64,000 nucleotides of DNA. Source: Megalonaias nervosa. Taxonomy: Eukaryota > Mollusca > Bivalvia > Unionida > Unionidae. The translations under genes and the position numbers were made by a program. This document shows positions 1 to 10,018 of this stretch, in pieces. Below the pieces are notes generated by a model. That model was not told where the DNA came from. It was given only the letters and a program-made list of their open reading frames with translations, and made no database searches. The DNA lies in assembly GCA_016617855.1 (NCBI GenBank), contig JAECUM010017526.1, forward strand, positions 24,796 to 88,795, written 5' to 3'. Positions within the stretch are counted from its first letter, which is position 1, and the number at the start of each line of letters is the position of its first letter.

Positions 1-2
1 GG

Positions 3-407
3 TGTGTGAAATGTGGTACAAAAAAATACAAATTTATTTCATTAAAGACAGGTGGAGATATCGCTGCTTCGTTAGGTAAATTACCAGGAGCTCCATGGGC
101 AAAGTATCCTGGTGAGAAACATTTACATGGATATAATTATTGTGGTCCTGGAACTCGTCTCGATATCCGACTCGATAACCAAGACTAACCAAAATCTGGA
201 GAATATCCAATAGACGCAATTGATCAAGCGTGTCACATTCATGATGTCGCGTATAAAAGTAAAGATTTACAACAACGACATCTCGCCGATATAAAATTAA
301 TTCATGCCATAAATAATGTAAAAGATAAATCACTTCGAGAAAGATTAGCTGCTTTTCTGATAAAAGCTGGTATGAAAGGTAAAATAATGTTAGGGGCCGG
401 TAATTAA
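3..407 (+). pseudogene. Zinc-ribbon plus PLA2-like (VP1-type) protein, 5' truncated, nonsense codon
   Basis: The reading frame enters from the left edge. It starts with a CxxC half of a zinc ribbon (CVKCGTKKYKF) and runs into a phospholipase-A2-like domain. That domain has a calcium-loop motif (YNYCGPG) and the catalytic-type HDVAY after a downstream helix. A TAA at 186-188 interrupts the frame between loop and catalytic helix; the same frame then stays open to the TAA at 405-407. Related domains in parvovirus VP1 and in Polintons are thought to help virions breach membranes; the role here is inferred. In element B the zinc-ribbon part is a separate ORF pair. Confidence 0.75.
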
Positions 408-429
408 TCAACTGATTATTATCATAATA

Positions 430-876
430 ATGGAATCTGTTTATTATAGCCCAAGAGGATATTGGAGAGGTAAAACAGCGATTAGTAAACTTGCTGAAGC
501 AGCAAAAGTCTCACGTGATGTCGCTGCAGAGTGGTTAGCACGACAGGCAATATGGCAAATTTATCTAAGTCCACCTAAAAAATTAAGTATGCACATTTTG
601 ATGTCAGTACTCCTAATGAAGTTCATCAAGCAGATATTTTGTTTTTACCACACGATACCATTAAAACTGGCAGACGTCAATACATATACAGATACGCGTT
701 AACCGTCGTTGACGTTGCGAGTAGATATAAAGAAGAAGAACCACTATCAACTAAAACAGCAACTGAAGTCCACAGGTAGACCAGCAATCTACGGATTAGA
801 TTCAACTGCTCCTCAGCGTGGATTTGTACGCGAACAATTACAAATAATTCCTACGGATACACAATTACCACCGCGT
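430..876 (+). pseudogene. Polinton integrase (F54H12.3-type), internally deleted and frameshifted
   Basis: Three segments can be seen. Positions 430 to about 586 encode the N-terminal region (YYSPRGYWRGKTAISKL, then LARQAIWQIYL). Positions about 587-779, in another frame, encode the start of the retroviral-type catalytic core (EVHQADILFLPHD with the first acidic residue, then YALTVVDVASRYKEEEPL). From about 769 a third frame gives the usual C-terminal tail of this family (APQRGFVREQLQIIP, then DTQLPP). Roughly 200 codons with the second Asp and the Glu of the DDE triad are missing between the last two segments. The first frameshift falls in an A run near 580. The 3' end meets the HNH ORF tail to tail. 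Confidence 0.75.
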
Positions 877-1116
877 TCACTTTTGTATACTTGCACCTCT
901 ACGTCGATTACATTCAAGACAGGTCAGCATCACATTTTCGCGTGTGTGACCAAGACTACTATTAATTCTATCAACGGTAAATTGTCTTGGATTATTACTC
1001 GAGTACTGCCACAGCATATTACAGTTACAACTTGAACAATGATTATTCTGTTGTTGTTTTAGTGTTATAATAAATTCAGCATCAATACTAAAATCGTGAT
1101 TATTTTTTTTTGTCAC
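877..1116 (-). CDS. HNH nuclease domain, possibly C-terminal domain of polymerase-helicase
   Basis: The 79-residue ORF has two CxxC-type zinc pairs (CSSCNC and CLECN). Between them is an HNH-like core, TVDRINSSLGHTRENVML. It has only a GTG start (1114-1116) and overlaps the 3' end of the upstream helicase frame by 17 nt across a run of nine A on the coding strand. Losing one A would bring the two frames into register, so this may be the third domain of one protein, or a separate small nuclease. The sequence does not decide between slippage, a mutation and an assembly indel. The nuclease call is by motif only. Confidence 0.55.
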   Translation of the reverse strand: MTKKNNHDFSIDAEFIITLKQQQNNHCSSCNCNMLWQYSSNNPRQFTVDRINSSLGHTRENVMLTCLECNRRRGASIQK

Positions 1117-4100
1117 ATTGTTTATAACTCGCTAATTTTTTATTGATATGAACAAAGTTGTTAGTGATTTCTTCGGTTATTACGCAATCCATGATAACCC
1201 GGCCCAGTTGAGATATTCTTCTGACTCGAGACACTGCTAGATAAACTAAATTTGACCACTCAATACGATCATTGACAATCCAAATACTTGTATCGGTAAT
1301 AGTTAATCCCTGTGACGAGTGAATCGTTATAGCGTATCCTAACGTCCACGGCGATTTGTCCATGCTTAACGCGCTCTCAACTACATCAACAACAACTAAA
1401 ACAATATCATTTAACACAAGATTTTGTATTCCACCACCAGGAATCTCAACATCAACATTCTGTCGTCGAGTATCTGCTGGGCGATAAAACAAAGGTACAG
1501 GTAGATTTGAAAATTTTTCTTTATGTAACGTAAATAATTGTTGTTGAAGTGTATCGCGAACTATTTTTCTACTTGCAACTATCAAATCAGCAGGTCTCCA
1601 TAAAGTCCAAAAATCATTCATAGAAGTTTCTGGAATTACTTTACGCATTATCTCACATTGTATTTTATCTAGCTGTAGTCTTATTAACTTTTTAAACTCT
1701 TTTAGTGATTTATCAATAGCTCTATGGTCATCAGTTATTTCTTCGTAATAATCTACAAATGTTTTCAGCCACACATGTGGAGACGATCCAATGAAAGGTG
1801 ATGGTTGACCATGATCGCCACACTTTATCACAGCAGTATTCTTCAATAACAGCCAATCAAGAAATATTTTTAATACCTCTAGGGATGCCGTGCATATCTA
1901 GTCCCAGATAATAATTTTAGGAATGTATTTCTCACCCATCCGCGATGGAGTCCATGCGTCTCCGCACCATCTAAAGAAACTATGATATGTACATGATTTT
2001 ACTCCTCGTTCTTTTATTTCCCTGGCGAGCTTATGTGTCGGTGTCAAAACAATCATATCAGAACAATTATTAAATAATTCAATCGTGCGTGTTGTTTTAC
2101 CTGAACCACCACACCCATTAAGATAAACGGTTTTATGTCTAGCCACAGGATCATATACAAATGGTGCCGATGACAATCCTGGTATTTGATTATTCTTGTA
2201 ATATGTCTCCGCAATTTCAACGTCGGCAGATTCAGAATAACTAATTATATCTTCATGTTTTATTCTCCGTTCTCCCCATGATGCATGATTGTTAATATGC
2301 AATTGTTTTAACGAATCCGCATATTTTTTATTTATATAAAATGAATCTGTCGCGACTCTGACTGCATAACGAGGAAATCTGTTTATCATCGATAATAGAT
2401 TTATCGAAACATACGTTAGCATCGAAGATCTTAAATGAGTAAACTGCGGTGACTCGCCATCAGTACAACTCACAATTGTACCTAATTTAGTTCCGTCTGA
2501 TAAATAAGCATTACTTCGACTTATGAATATGTTTTTCTCCGTTGTATCAGCAATTATAAAATCGAGTTCAGCATCGTCCATGATTAATCTTGTACACGCT
2601 CGTTTATGATCATATGATCCTCCTTGCGTAAATGTACCGATTATTTTTCTGCCGAGATCTTTTGCAAATTTCTCATCACTTTCTCTCATGCATTCACGTA
2701 TATTATTAGTAATTTTAACAATATCATCTTCGTTAAGATTAGGAAAATCTCTTCTAGCATCATTAATATTAAATACATCCGGTTCTGGCAACCAGACTTG
2801 TTTCTGCACGCGGTATGATATAATTGCTTCACTCACGCTCAACGACATTAAAATTCCAGCATCAAGCATGTACTGTATTAGTACTATTGGAACCCAACGT
2901 CGCTCTGAAAAATGTCTTCCAAACCACGCATAAACAATCGGATGGAGATCCCTGTAAGACTCGACCGACTCTATACAGGCGAATCCGGTTAAGTCAAAAT
3001 CTGGTAAGGGTCCGTTTATCGCAACTCTGGTCATCTCGTGTGTCGGATGACCAAATCTCTTAAAGTATTCAGAACGTTCTCCGTATCCAAGAAAACTTCC
3101 AGGATAACATGCTACCATATCAACTGAGATAACGTCATTATAATCGTATTTAGTATTCCACAATCCACCGTGTCCGTATTCGATGCAACTACGTTGGACA
3201 TCTTCAAGAAATTCCAATCGTGTCGGTTTCCATGAATTTTTCTCCTGAGCAGCGTGAGCAGCAATTGATGGAACGGTAAAAGAGTTATTCAGTAATTGTC
3301 CAACCTTAATATCATCAGAGGTATATTTTAATGCAAGATTTTTCATTTCTTCGTGGAGAAATTCTGTACGATAAATATCACCATTAGACCGTACAAACTG
3401 ATCATGAAAATCATATTCCGAACTCTGAAACAGCCAAACAGATACAGGGTCAATTTTACTGATATTTCTGATGGCATCGAATACATGACCATTATAAAAT
3501 TTAACCGTTCTGTCTCGTGGAAATATTGTTACCGCCACAGTCCATGCATGTGCGTTATGATCAATAATATTTATCGAAGCTCCTCTTGATTTATATTTTG
3601 GTTTGTACAAAATCTCTTCTGTTAACGTCTTCACTGTTATTGGGAATTTTAATTTCTTTCCCAGCTCAGCAACGTCGCTGATAGACGCTCCGGTATCTTT
3701 AACTGTTTCTGCCCACGTATTTATTTTTTTACGTCGTAAATCCATTAAACCGTTTCCGCGTATCGCGTTTGTGAAGTGTTCTGTAACCCGTTCAGCTACA
3801 CAATTTATCCTTGATAATTTCATAGGTTTGAGATCCCTAACGTTACGTTTATTATTTAACGGATATATTGCTTACACAACCGCAGTCACAGGATATTCTC
3901 GTTCGTAATATGGTTTGTCAATACCAGTAAGTATTCCTGGTCTGGAATTTTTTACTAAGAACAATATTATTTCCTGACTGCATGTGGACAGAATCACGTT
4001 TGTCAAGAATAATCCAAGTGTCATCGTCTGTCTTTACAACAAATTTTATTAAAATAAAATATCTCTGAACAAGGTAGTCAATAATCTCTCTTCCTCGTTT

Positions 4101-4316
4101 GTCATTCATCACATTAACAGTATTTTCAATTTTGAATGTCGACCACACATGAGCCGCACCATCGTCGCGAAATTCCTTTTTGGCTTCACGTATACGTTTT
4201 GTTATATCTTTATTCGTTAAAGCTAGATCTTGCATCGAAAAACTAAATTTATATTTAGGCAGTCTGTCAAGATCAAATCTGGCCCCAGAATGTTCAATTG
4301 CGGATAATTCCTGCAT
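1100..4316 (-). pseudogene. Family B DNA polymerase fused to SF1 (Pif1/RecD-like) helicase
   Basis: This is the replication gene of element A. The main open segment (3823-1898, 641 residues) has a PolB palm. Motif A is ISVDMVACYPGSF near residue 232, motif B is KDLGRKIIGTF near 388, and motif C is VRVATDSFYI near 488 (ATDS instead of the usual DTDS). Helicase motif I GCGGSGKTT (570) and Ia VLTPTHKLARE follow. A TAG at 1898-1900 sits where the Walker B Glu is expected. The frame then stays open to 1100 with GDHGQPSP (motif III), AITIHSSQGL (V) and LVYLAVSRVR (VI). Upstream, 4316-3918 is a likely N-terminal domain, separated by a frameshift near 3918 and a TAA at 3872-3874. I saw no clear exonuclease motifs. 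Confidence 0.75.
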
Positions 4317-4367
4317 TATTATAATTAAGACAAATATGTATTTAAATTGAATTTTAATCTCTTGTAT

Positions 4368-4628
4368 ATGATTCAAACAAATAATCAATGCCATTGGCTT
4401 ATGATCGGATATACTTCTCCTTGTAACAAAGCATGCGTAAACGAATTCTGCGGCTACCATATGCAGTGTGTTAGACAAGGTAGTTTAGGACCAAAGCAGT
4501 GTGTGCGGTGTGGTGTTGGAGTCAGAGGAAAAACTCAACTGTGTGTGCAGTGTGGTGGTAAAAAATACAGAGAGCTGAAACGATATTACGATAAAAAAAA
4601 AATAACACATCTTCTGAATCTCCTATAA
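4368..4628 (+). CDS. Small Cys-rich zinc-binding-type protein
   Basis: This 86-residue protein has closely spaced cysteine pairs (PCNKACVNEFC, CVRCG, CVQCGG) followed by a basic Lys/Arg/Tyr-rich tail. It resembles small Cys-rich proteins encoded beside polymerase genes in other invertebrate Polintons; that comparison is from memory. It diverges from the polymerase-helicase gene, whose first Met is at 4316. An in-frame Met seven codons upstream (4347) is possible, but I prefer 4368 because it leaves about 50 bp for a shared promoter region. The function is unknown; DNA or RNA binding is a guess from the zinc pairs. I see no lesion. Confidence 0.5.
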   Translation: MIQTNNQCHWLMIGYTSPCNKACVNEFCGYHMQCVRQGSLGPKQCVRCGVGVRGKTQLCVQCGGKKYRELKRYYDKKKITHLLNLL

Positions 4629-4695
4629 AAACCGAAGAAGATTATCTCGCTAGATTTTCAAAATAATGATTTAAACAAATAATATTAGTATATAA

Positions 4696-5208
4696 ATGGA
4701 GCAAAATGAGTTTGTAAAGCATCCAATCATCACCAATTATGAAGCACCTCGTGATGGTGTAATTAGGCACTGTAGATTAAAGAAACCAGTTGGTAGTGTT
4801 ATTAATACTGGATATTTTAAATTTAAAACCAGTGGAAATAAAAATTATTTCTCACATAGATTCATCTACGAATGTTTTTATGGGGTCATTAAAGATAGAC
4901 GTGTAATTGATCACATCAGTGGTGATAAGCTTGATAACTCGCTTGATAACTTGCGAATTGTTACACAAAGTCAAAATTGTAAGTCCGGAAATTCTGGCGG
5001 CGCACGATACGCAAGGGCTGTTAAATCCGTAAATACAGATGGTGAAGAAATTATATTTAAGTCAATTAATTCTGGTGGTAAATACTTTAACATAGTATCA
5101 CCTTCAGTAAAACGCGTGGCAGATAATATCACAAGTTCTGCTTTTTCCAAAAGATTTCTACAAAAAATCAGATTCCAGTATGTTAGTCTACCAGAACCTT
5201 CTTCATGA
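4696..5208 (+). CDS. HNH homing-type endonuclease with NUMOD1-like tail
   Basis: This intact 170-residue ORF has an N-terminal module around GVIRHCRLKKPVGSV, then an HNH core. The core has HR at residues 54-55, DH at 72-73, and N81 and N85 within KLDNSLDNLRIVTQSQN. It ends in a NUMOD1-like DNA-binding segment (FKSINSGGKYFNIVSPSVK). HNH/NUMOD proteins are free-standing or intron homing endonucleases of phages and large DNA viruses. Here the gene sits between the Cys-rich gene and the non-coding region. A TATATAA directly precedes the ATG. A diverged homologue is at 26193-27005 in element B. It may be a selfish gene within the element. Confidence 0.8.
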   Translation: MEQNEFVKHPIITNYEAPRDGVIRHCRLKKPVGSVINTGYFKFKTSGNKNYFSHRFIYECFYGVIKDRRVIDHISGDKLDNSLDNLRIVTQSQNCKSGNSGGARYARAVKSVNTDGEEIIFKSINSGGKYFNIVSPSVKRVADNITSSAFSKRFLQKIRFQYVSLPEPSS

Positions 5209-5639
5209 ACCAATATCTCTTTCTTTCCTCTTTTTTGCTTTCATAGTTTGTTTTACGTGTTTCATCCAAGGTATGTTTTATGCAGGTGTTTTTTTTTTCA
5301 TGATGTAATGTTCCTATAGTATCAGATGATTAAGCGAGACAACTCCGTCAAGCATAACCTAGTAAATCTTGCAGTTGTCGTACTTGTGTAATGACGGCAA
5401 TATACTGTTAGTTTTGGTCAAAATGGATCACACACTGTTTTGAGTAAGTATTGATATATCTTTCAAATTTAATAGTACACAAAACACATATCACATTCTG
5501 ATTGTCCAAACTTCGACTGTAAAAACATTCCAATGAATTTAGTTATGCATGTTAAATCTCAACAGTATTGCAAATAAAAATAAGATGATAAAAATCATCT
5601 TTAGAAATACTTAGTATTTTTATTATTTTGTTGATTTTG

Positions 5640-5688
5640 TTCGAAAATCTTGTTTTTTGTTGGTTTTTTGTTCGAAAATCTTGTTTTT
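5640..5688. repeat. Short direct repeat
   Basis: The unit TTCGAAAATCTTGTTTTTTG occurs twice, separated by a short T/G-rich spacer. It lies just left of the 39 bp inverted repeat. Nothing indicates a function. Confidence 0.5.
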
Positions 5689-5745
5689 TGCATGAAAAAT
5701 GGCTAAAAAAAATCAATGAAAATCGGTCAGATTTGTAGCGCTGAG

Positions 5746-5952
5746 AGGGTCAAACCCCCAGCGATTCTCTAATTGATTTTCATGCTTTTTTGATTTTGTA
5801 AAAAACTTTTGTCAAAATGTTCCTATTTTTTGCTAATATGAAGTGACTTTTGATCAAAATTTCTTTTTTTTTTATCAGTTTTTAGTAAGTCATTGTCAAA
5901 TTTATCAAGAAATCATGAAAATCAATTAGAGAATTGCTGGGGGTTTGACCCT
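5746..5952. repeat. Inverted-repeat unit (MITE-like), 39 bp arms
   Basis: Arm 5746-5784 (AGGGTCAAACCCCCAGC...) pairs with 5914-5952 with a single mismatch across 39 bp. About 130 AT-rich bases lie between them. The arms resemble the ends of a small non-autonomous transposon, but I see no clear target duplication. A stem-loop replication or packaging signal is the alternative. Confidence 0.65.
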
Positions 5953-6288
5953 ACAACAATTAAAAATTTTCAATAATTTCGTTGTTGTATAAATAATGAT
6001 GCTGTATGTTACACAATGTGCACAATATTCTGTGTTTATGTAAAATCTCAACATTATGTTTGTGTAAAATCTCAATAATGTTTATGTTTTCCACATTCTT
6101 ATGAAACGCTTTGCGACTCAGCGGTGAATTGTATACATAAGGTTATTTTTAGAAATGAGCATGGCATTGCGTGTTCGTATAACTTATCGATTATTTTAGT
6201 ATCCTTGGCGACGTCTGATTATTAAAGACTTTAACTGTGGGTTTTGTGTATGTAGTTTCTAGCATTTGGAAACTGAAAATAAATTCAC

Positions 6289-6398
6289 ATTTTACAATAA
6301 ATTGTGATTTTATTAAGAAATCCATAATATATTTTACAATAAATTGTGATTTTATTAAGAAATCCACAATACATTTTACAATAAATTGTGATTTTATT
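6289..6398. repeat. 42 bp tandem repeat, about 2.6 copies
   Basis: Units start at 6289, 6331 and 6373 (ATTTTACAATAAATTGTGAT...) and are almost identical, which indicates recent tandem duplication. Confidence 0.85.
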
Positions 6399-6510
6399 CT
6401 GTATACTTTAAGTACATTACGCTTTAACTATATAATAATATTTTCATTATGTATATATTGTGAAGTCCGGTGGCCGATATTATGCCAAAATTTATTATTT
6501 AATGGGGCGT

Positions 6511-6646
6511 AGCCAGCCCTTCTGCGTTTCAATAGAAAATTTGTACACTCTCCCACCATGTCACTTGGTGGGTGCAATTTTGTACTCCCTGGGTGATTAT
6601 GATGGGGGAGTGTGCAAAAATTTCTATTGACCGTAGAGAAGGCCAG
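6511..6646. repeat. MITE-like element with about 40 bp imperfect terminal inverted repeats
   Basis: GCCAGCCCTTCTGCG at 6512 pairs with the complement of GTAGAGAAGGCCAG ending at 6645. The pairing continues inward over AATAGAAA and the CACTCTCCC/GGGGGAGTG blocks. This looks like a short foldback transposon inserted into element A. Confidence 0.6.
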
Positions 6647-6663
6647 TAGTATTGTCTTTAAGA

Positions 6664-6785
6664 TAAGTTTATATGTAACTGTGCTGTCCTAGAGTTAAAG
6701 TTCTTAGAATTAAGTTTATATGTAACTGTGTTGTCCTAGAGTTAAAGTTCTTAGAATTAAGTTTATATGTAACTGTGCTGTCCCT
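6664..6785. repeat. 47 bp tandem repeat, about 2.6 copies
   Basis: TAAGTTTATATGTAACTGTG starts at 6664, 6711 and 6758 and is followed by a conserved CTGTCC block in each copy. The copies are nearly identical. Confidence 0.85.
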
Positions 6786-6873
6786 ATAAATATATGTAAA
6801 TACGTTACTGTAAATACTGTTACTGTAAATACGCTTGCTTGATTTAAGAGGTTACATGAAATCACAATGCCTA

Positions 6874-7010
6874 GACAGCCCTCTGAATTTCTAATATTTC
6901 GTTTCGATTAGGAATTCGCTGGGGGGTGTTTATGCGTCTGCGTCCATAAGATAAGTTATGTATAACCTCTGAGCCTGCTAGGATGTCCTTTGGCAACCTA
7001 GGGGTTTCAC
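6874..7010. repeat. Segment related to the control-region repeats of element B
   Basis: GACAGCCCTCTGAATTTCTA at about 6874 is followed by TTTCG and TTAGGAATTC. The same word order occurs in the three imperfect copies at about 32204-32440 of element B. A more degenerate second copy (AACCTCTGAGCC, then CCTAGGGGTT) lies near 6963-7008. Confidence 0.5.
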
Positions 7011-7097
7011 ATGGGGTTAAACTGTGTTGTAAATATGCTTGCTGTAAATATGCTACTGTAATTAAGATTCTGTGTTTTGTGCTGTCCTTAATTAAGA

Positions 7098-7333
7098 TAT
7101 AATCATATGTACATAATCATATGTATATAATCATAATCATAATCATATGTATATAATCATAATCATAATCATATGTATATAATCATAATAATATGTATAT
7201 AATCATAATAATATGTATATAATAATATGTATATAATATAATATAATCATAATAATATGTATATAATAATATGTATATAATTATATGTATATAATCATAT
7301 GTATATAATCATAATCATATGTATATGATCATA
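7098..7333. repeat. AT-rich simple repeat
   Basis: The units ATATGTATATAATCATA and ATAATA recur imperfectly through the stretch. It is a microsatellite-like tract with no gene. Confidence 0.8.
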
Positions 7334-7418
7334 TTGAAACAGTCCTTAGGGACTATTATTTTTATTTTATTAATATTATTCTGATTTTATTTTTATATTA
7401 AACAAACACTATAATATA

Positions 7419-7824
7419 ATGAATTCCGAAAACATTAATGTTATTATTTCTGCGATTAAAATATTACAACATAACGATTATAAATATATCTGATAATCTT
7501 AAGCCTGAAAAAATTCTGTCTGACTTTGAATCATTAGAACAACGGAAATTAGAGAACAGGTACACTTTGCCATCTGATTATAAATTCATGAAGTTTATCC
7601 AGCAGGCAATGTTACAGTCGCTGGCAACAGTTACAGATAATCAGGTAAAGCTGTTTGTACCTTTCTCAAACGCTATTGACAAAATTAAGTTAGAATTATC
7701 TCATGAATACGAACAGAAAAAGATTATGAACTTTCGTATAAGACAGTTAAGTAAACATTGTGAAAATGAAAGTGAAGGTGGAGTTAATGTGATAATGGCT
7801 AAACAAAATCCCTGGCAAAATTGA
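7419..7824 (+). pseudogene. Unidentified element A gene with one apparent frameshift
   Basis: An ATG at 7419 opens a short frame (MNSENINVIISAIKILQHND) that stops near 7491. A second frame runs on to 7824 with a plausible soluble, charged protein (SDFESLEQRKLENRYTLPS, later FRIRQLSKHCENESEGG). The two fit one gene of about 130 codons with a frameshift near 7485. I do not recognise the family and see no counterpart in element B. It converges on the penton gene with about 135 bp between them. Confidence 0.4.
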
Positions 7825-7960
7825 AGTATACAGGTTATTTACTTATAATAATATTTTATTCTGATAATTATGATTTACCTAGTAAAAAAAAAATTATTCT
7901 GATACGAGTTAGATTCGGATATTTTTTTTTTATTTTTTTATTTTTTTGCGATATAACGCT

Positions 7961-9419
7961 CTATGATCTCACATACAGATTAATACTTAAAACTTCATTT
8001 TGCAAATTCAAAATACGTCCTATTTGGTCTGTAAGTTTGAAATGTATTCTTGATAATAACGGATTTATGTACACGTAGATAAACGGGGTTAATTGGTTCA
8101 GATACAATTAACCACCCGGGTGGCGCTTGAGGACTGAATGAATATAATATATACCCTTGCTCCGCAGTGCCACTTTTTGAAAGATCTACTTGATAGCTGC
8201 CATCAATTACATCACATACTAGATTGACTGCGATCGTTGATGTTATATTAACAATACCAGGCGAGATATGACGGCCTCCACCGTATGGATCATTATTGTG
8301 TTTAAGAATAACCGGTGGTGGGGCTATTTTTATCCACGCTGCAAATACTTTAGGGAAATATTCATCAATGACATCGTTGAGTTGTTTTTTTTTTCAGCGT
8401 TATTTAAATCTGGTATTATAAATGTTTGTAAATCTTTTTCTGTTATTTTGTAATGATCAAGAAATAATTGTTTTTGTTTTGGACCTGCGTAAGGATTTCT
8501 GGCTTCAGTCGCAGTGTTTATAATACTTCGATTGGCAATGTATAAATCAAATAAGATCCCATTTAAATGTTTTATTGTTTCGATTATCTGATTTTTTACA
8601 CCATCGTCATAATGTTGTGATAATGAAATAAATAAACTTCTTAAATCATTAAATGTTTTATCGTATTCAGGTTTAAGAACATCTAAAAATATTTTAAAAA
8701 ATTTTTCATCAACAATATCTCTAGTAGTCTGCGTTCTGGCGTCTACGATGAAACTAAATACTGATCTAGTTATCTTGGGGATCCTTTTACCGTCAAAATC
8801 AGTAAAGTAATGTTCATTGTTGCTTGGATCAAATTTAAATTTTATATAATGCCATGGATTTTTATTTCGATATTCTGGATCTTTAATGAATCTTTTTTCG
8901 CTTGTCTTAAATTCTTCTAGTTTTGGTTCTGGAATTCCATTTGACTTTTGATCTGGAGGAACAACAGGCCATCCTAACACTGATCTGATCGAACTTTGAT
9001 AAATATCTACAACATAATCGGGGGAATTTATTTCAATCGCTGCTGATAATGTTGGTTTGTAAACAGTGATTGCTATTTTGGATTCTTTTCCTGTAATAGA
9101 TTTGGAACTCATCATTAATCTGTTCTATTTGATAACTGCCCGTTGAAATTCCAACAACTTGCCAATCAGGAGTTCCATCAGGTTTATTCTTATTCGCAAA
9201 TACAAGTGAATTGTTTGCTGGTAGTCCACCAAACGATTTTGACCTGATATTTGGCCAGCTATTATAAACTCGTAATTGCGCTAATGCTATTTCACTTGCT
9301 GAAATTGCAGTTGGAAAGTTAACGCTAAATTCAGGATTGGTCGAACTTAATTATATCATAGTAGTTTTTGTATGCGTTGTATTAGTGACGATCTGTTGTA
9401 ATAATTCTAACGCTGACAT
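7961..9419 (-). pseudogene. Penton / minor capsid protein homologue with a large internal insertion
   Basis: Homology to the intact 298-residue penton of element B is visible at both ends. The N-terminal part has PEFSVNFPTAISASEIALAQ and PDWQVVGISTGSYQIEQIN. The C-terminal part has YILYSFSPQAPPGWL and, in another frame, FKLTDQIGRILNLQNEV before the TAG at 7961-7963. Between them is a segment of about 190 residues (within 8330-8930) absent from the B protein. Lesions are a TAA near 9352, frameshifts near 9125, in an A10 run at 8384-8393 and near 8060. The protein is expected at capsid vertices. It lies last in the late block, whereas in B it precedes the pVI-like gene. Confidence 0.7.
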
Positions 9420-9483
9420 TATTTAAAATACTCCGTATTTAATTATTATTTTAATAGAACGCGTTGCGTTCTCTCTCGGGAAT

Positions 9484-9987
9484 TCAATCTTCCACTTTAT
9501 CACAAGTTACTTTATCACTAGAATCGCTAGCGATTCTAAATGCTTCATCATAGGTTTTCATTATCGTTGCGAACTTCTCATCAGATATTTTACCATCGCT
9601 GAGGTATGCCGAAAGATACGATGATAGTTTAGAATAAGATGTTGTTACTGTATGTAGTTTTATTATGTAATCGTGTAATTTATCATTTGTACATGTAGAT
9701 ATCTTCTTAGCGATAATACTGAGAATGCCTGCGATAATCGTTGAAGATGAAACGACAATTGTTACAACTGCAGGTGCAGTCATTGTTATTGTTGATAATA
9801 ATCCGGTTCCAGCAATAACAGCAGAAACTGAGTAAACAATTATATCAATAACAACCATACGTCTGTGATATTTTTTTACTTTTACTGTATAATCGTCGAT
9901 GATATTTTTTAGTTTGGTTTGACACTCACATACTTGATTGTATCTGTGACGTTGAACGTCGATAAGTGACTCCGTCACTTGATTCAT
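9484..9987 (-). CDS. Two-membrane-segment protein
   Basis: This intact 167-residue protein has an N-terminal region rich in charged residues, two adjacent hydrophobic segments (about residues 44-63 and 68-92, IDIIVYSVSAVIAGTGLLST then VVTIVVSSSTIIAGILSII) and a soluble C-terminal helix-rich tail (SDGKISDEKFATIMKTYDEAF). It lies directly downstream of the fibre gene. A broken protein of the same layout is next to the fibre gene in element B (16419-16897). Membrane fusion, lysis or envelope association are possible roles, all inferred. The family is known to me only as an unnamed Polinton gene. Confidence 0.6.
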   Translation of the reverse strand: MNQVTESLIDVQRHRYNQVCECQTKLKNIIDDYTVKVKKYHRRMVVIDIIVYSVSAVIAGTGLLSTITMTAPAVVTIVVSSSTIIAGILSIIAKKISTCTNDKLHDYIIKLHTVTTSYSKLSSYLSAYLSDGKISDEKFATIMKTYDEAFRIASDSSDKVTCDKVED

Positions 9988-10018
9988 TATACAATGACAA
10001 CGTCATTTAATTAAGTAA

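Larger units (their letters stand above)
5214..7418. other. Repeat-rich non-coding region of element A
   Basis: No supported gene is present in these 2.2 kb. The stretch contains two inverted-repeat units (5746-5952 and 6511-6646), two tandem arrays (6289-6398 and 6664-6785), a segment related to repeats in element B (about 6874-7010), and an ATA/ATC-rich simple repeat (7098-7333). It separates the early-type genes on its left from the late block on its right. It could contain control or replication sequences, but that is inference. Confidence 0.6.

Noticed and set aside
4317..4478. The longer start of the N-terminal polymerase-helicase frame at 4478
   Set aside because: The extra 54 residues overlap the divergent Cys-rich gene, are hydrophobic and unlike the rest. 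Met at 4316 gives a clean intergenic gap.
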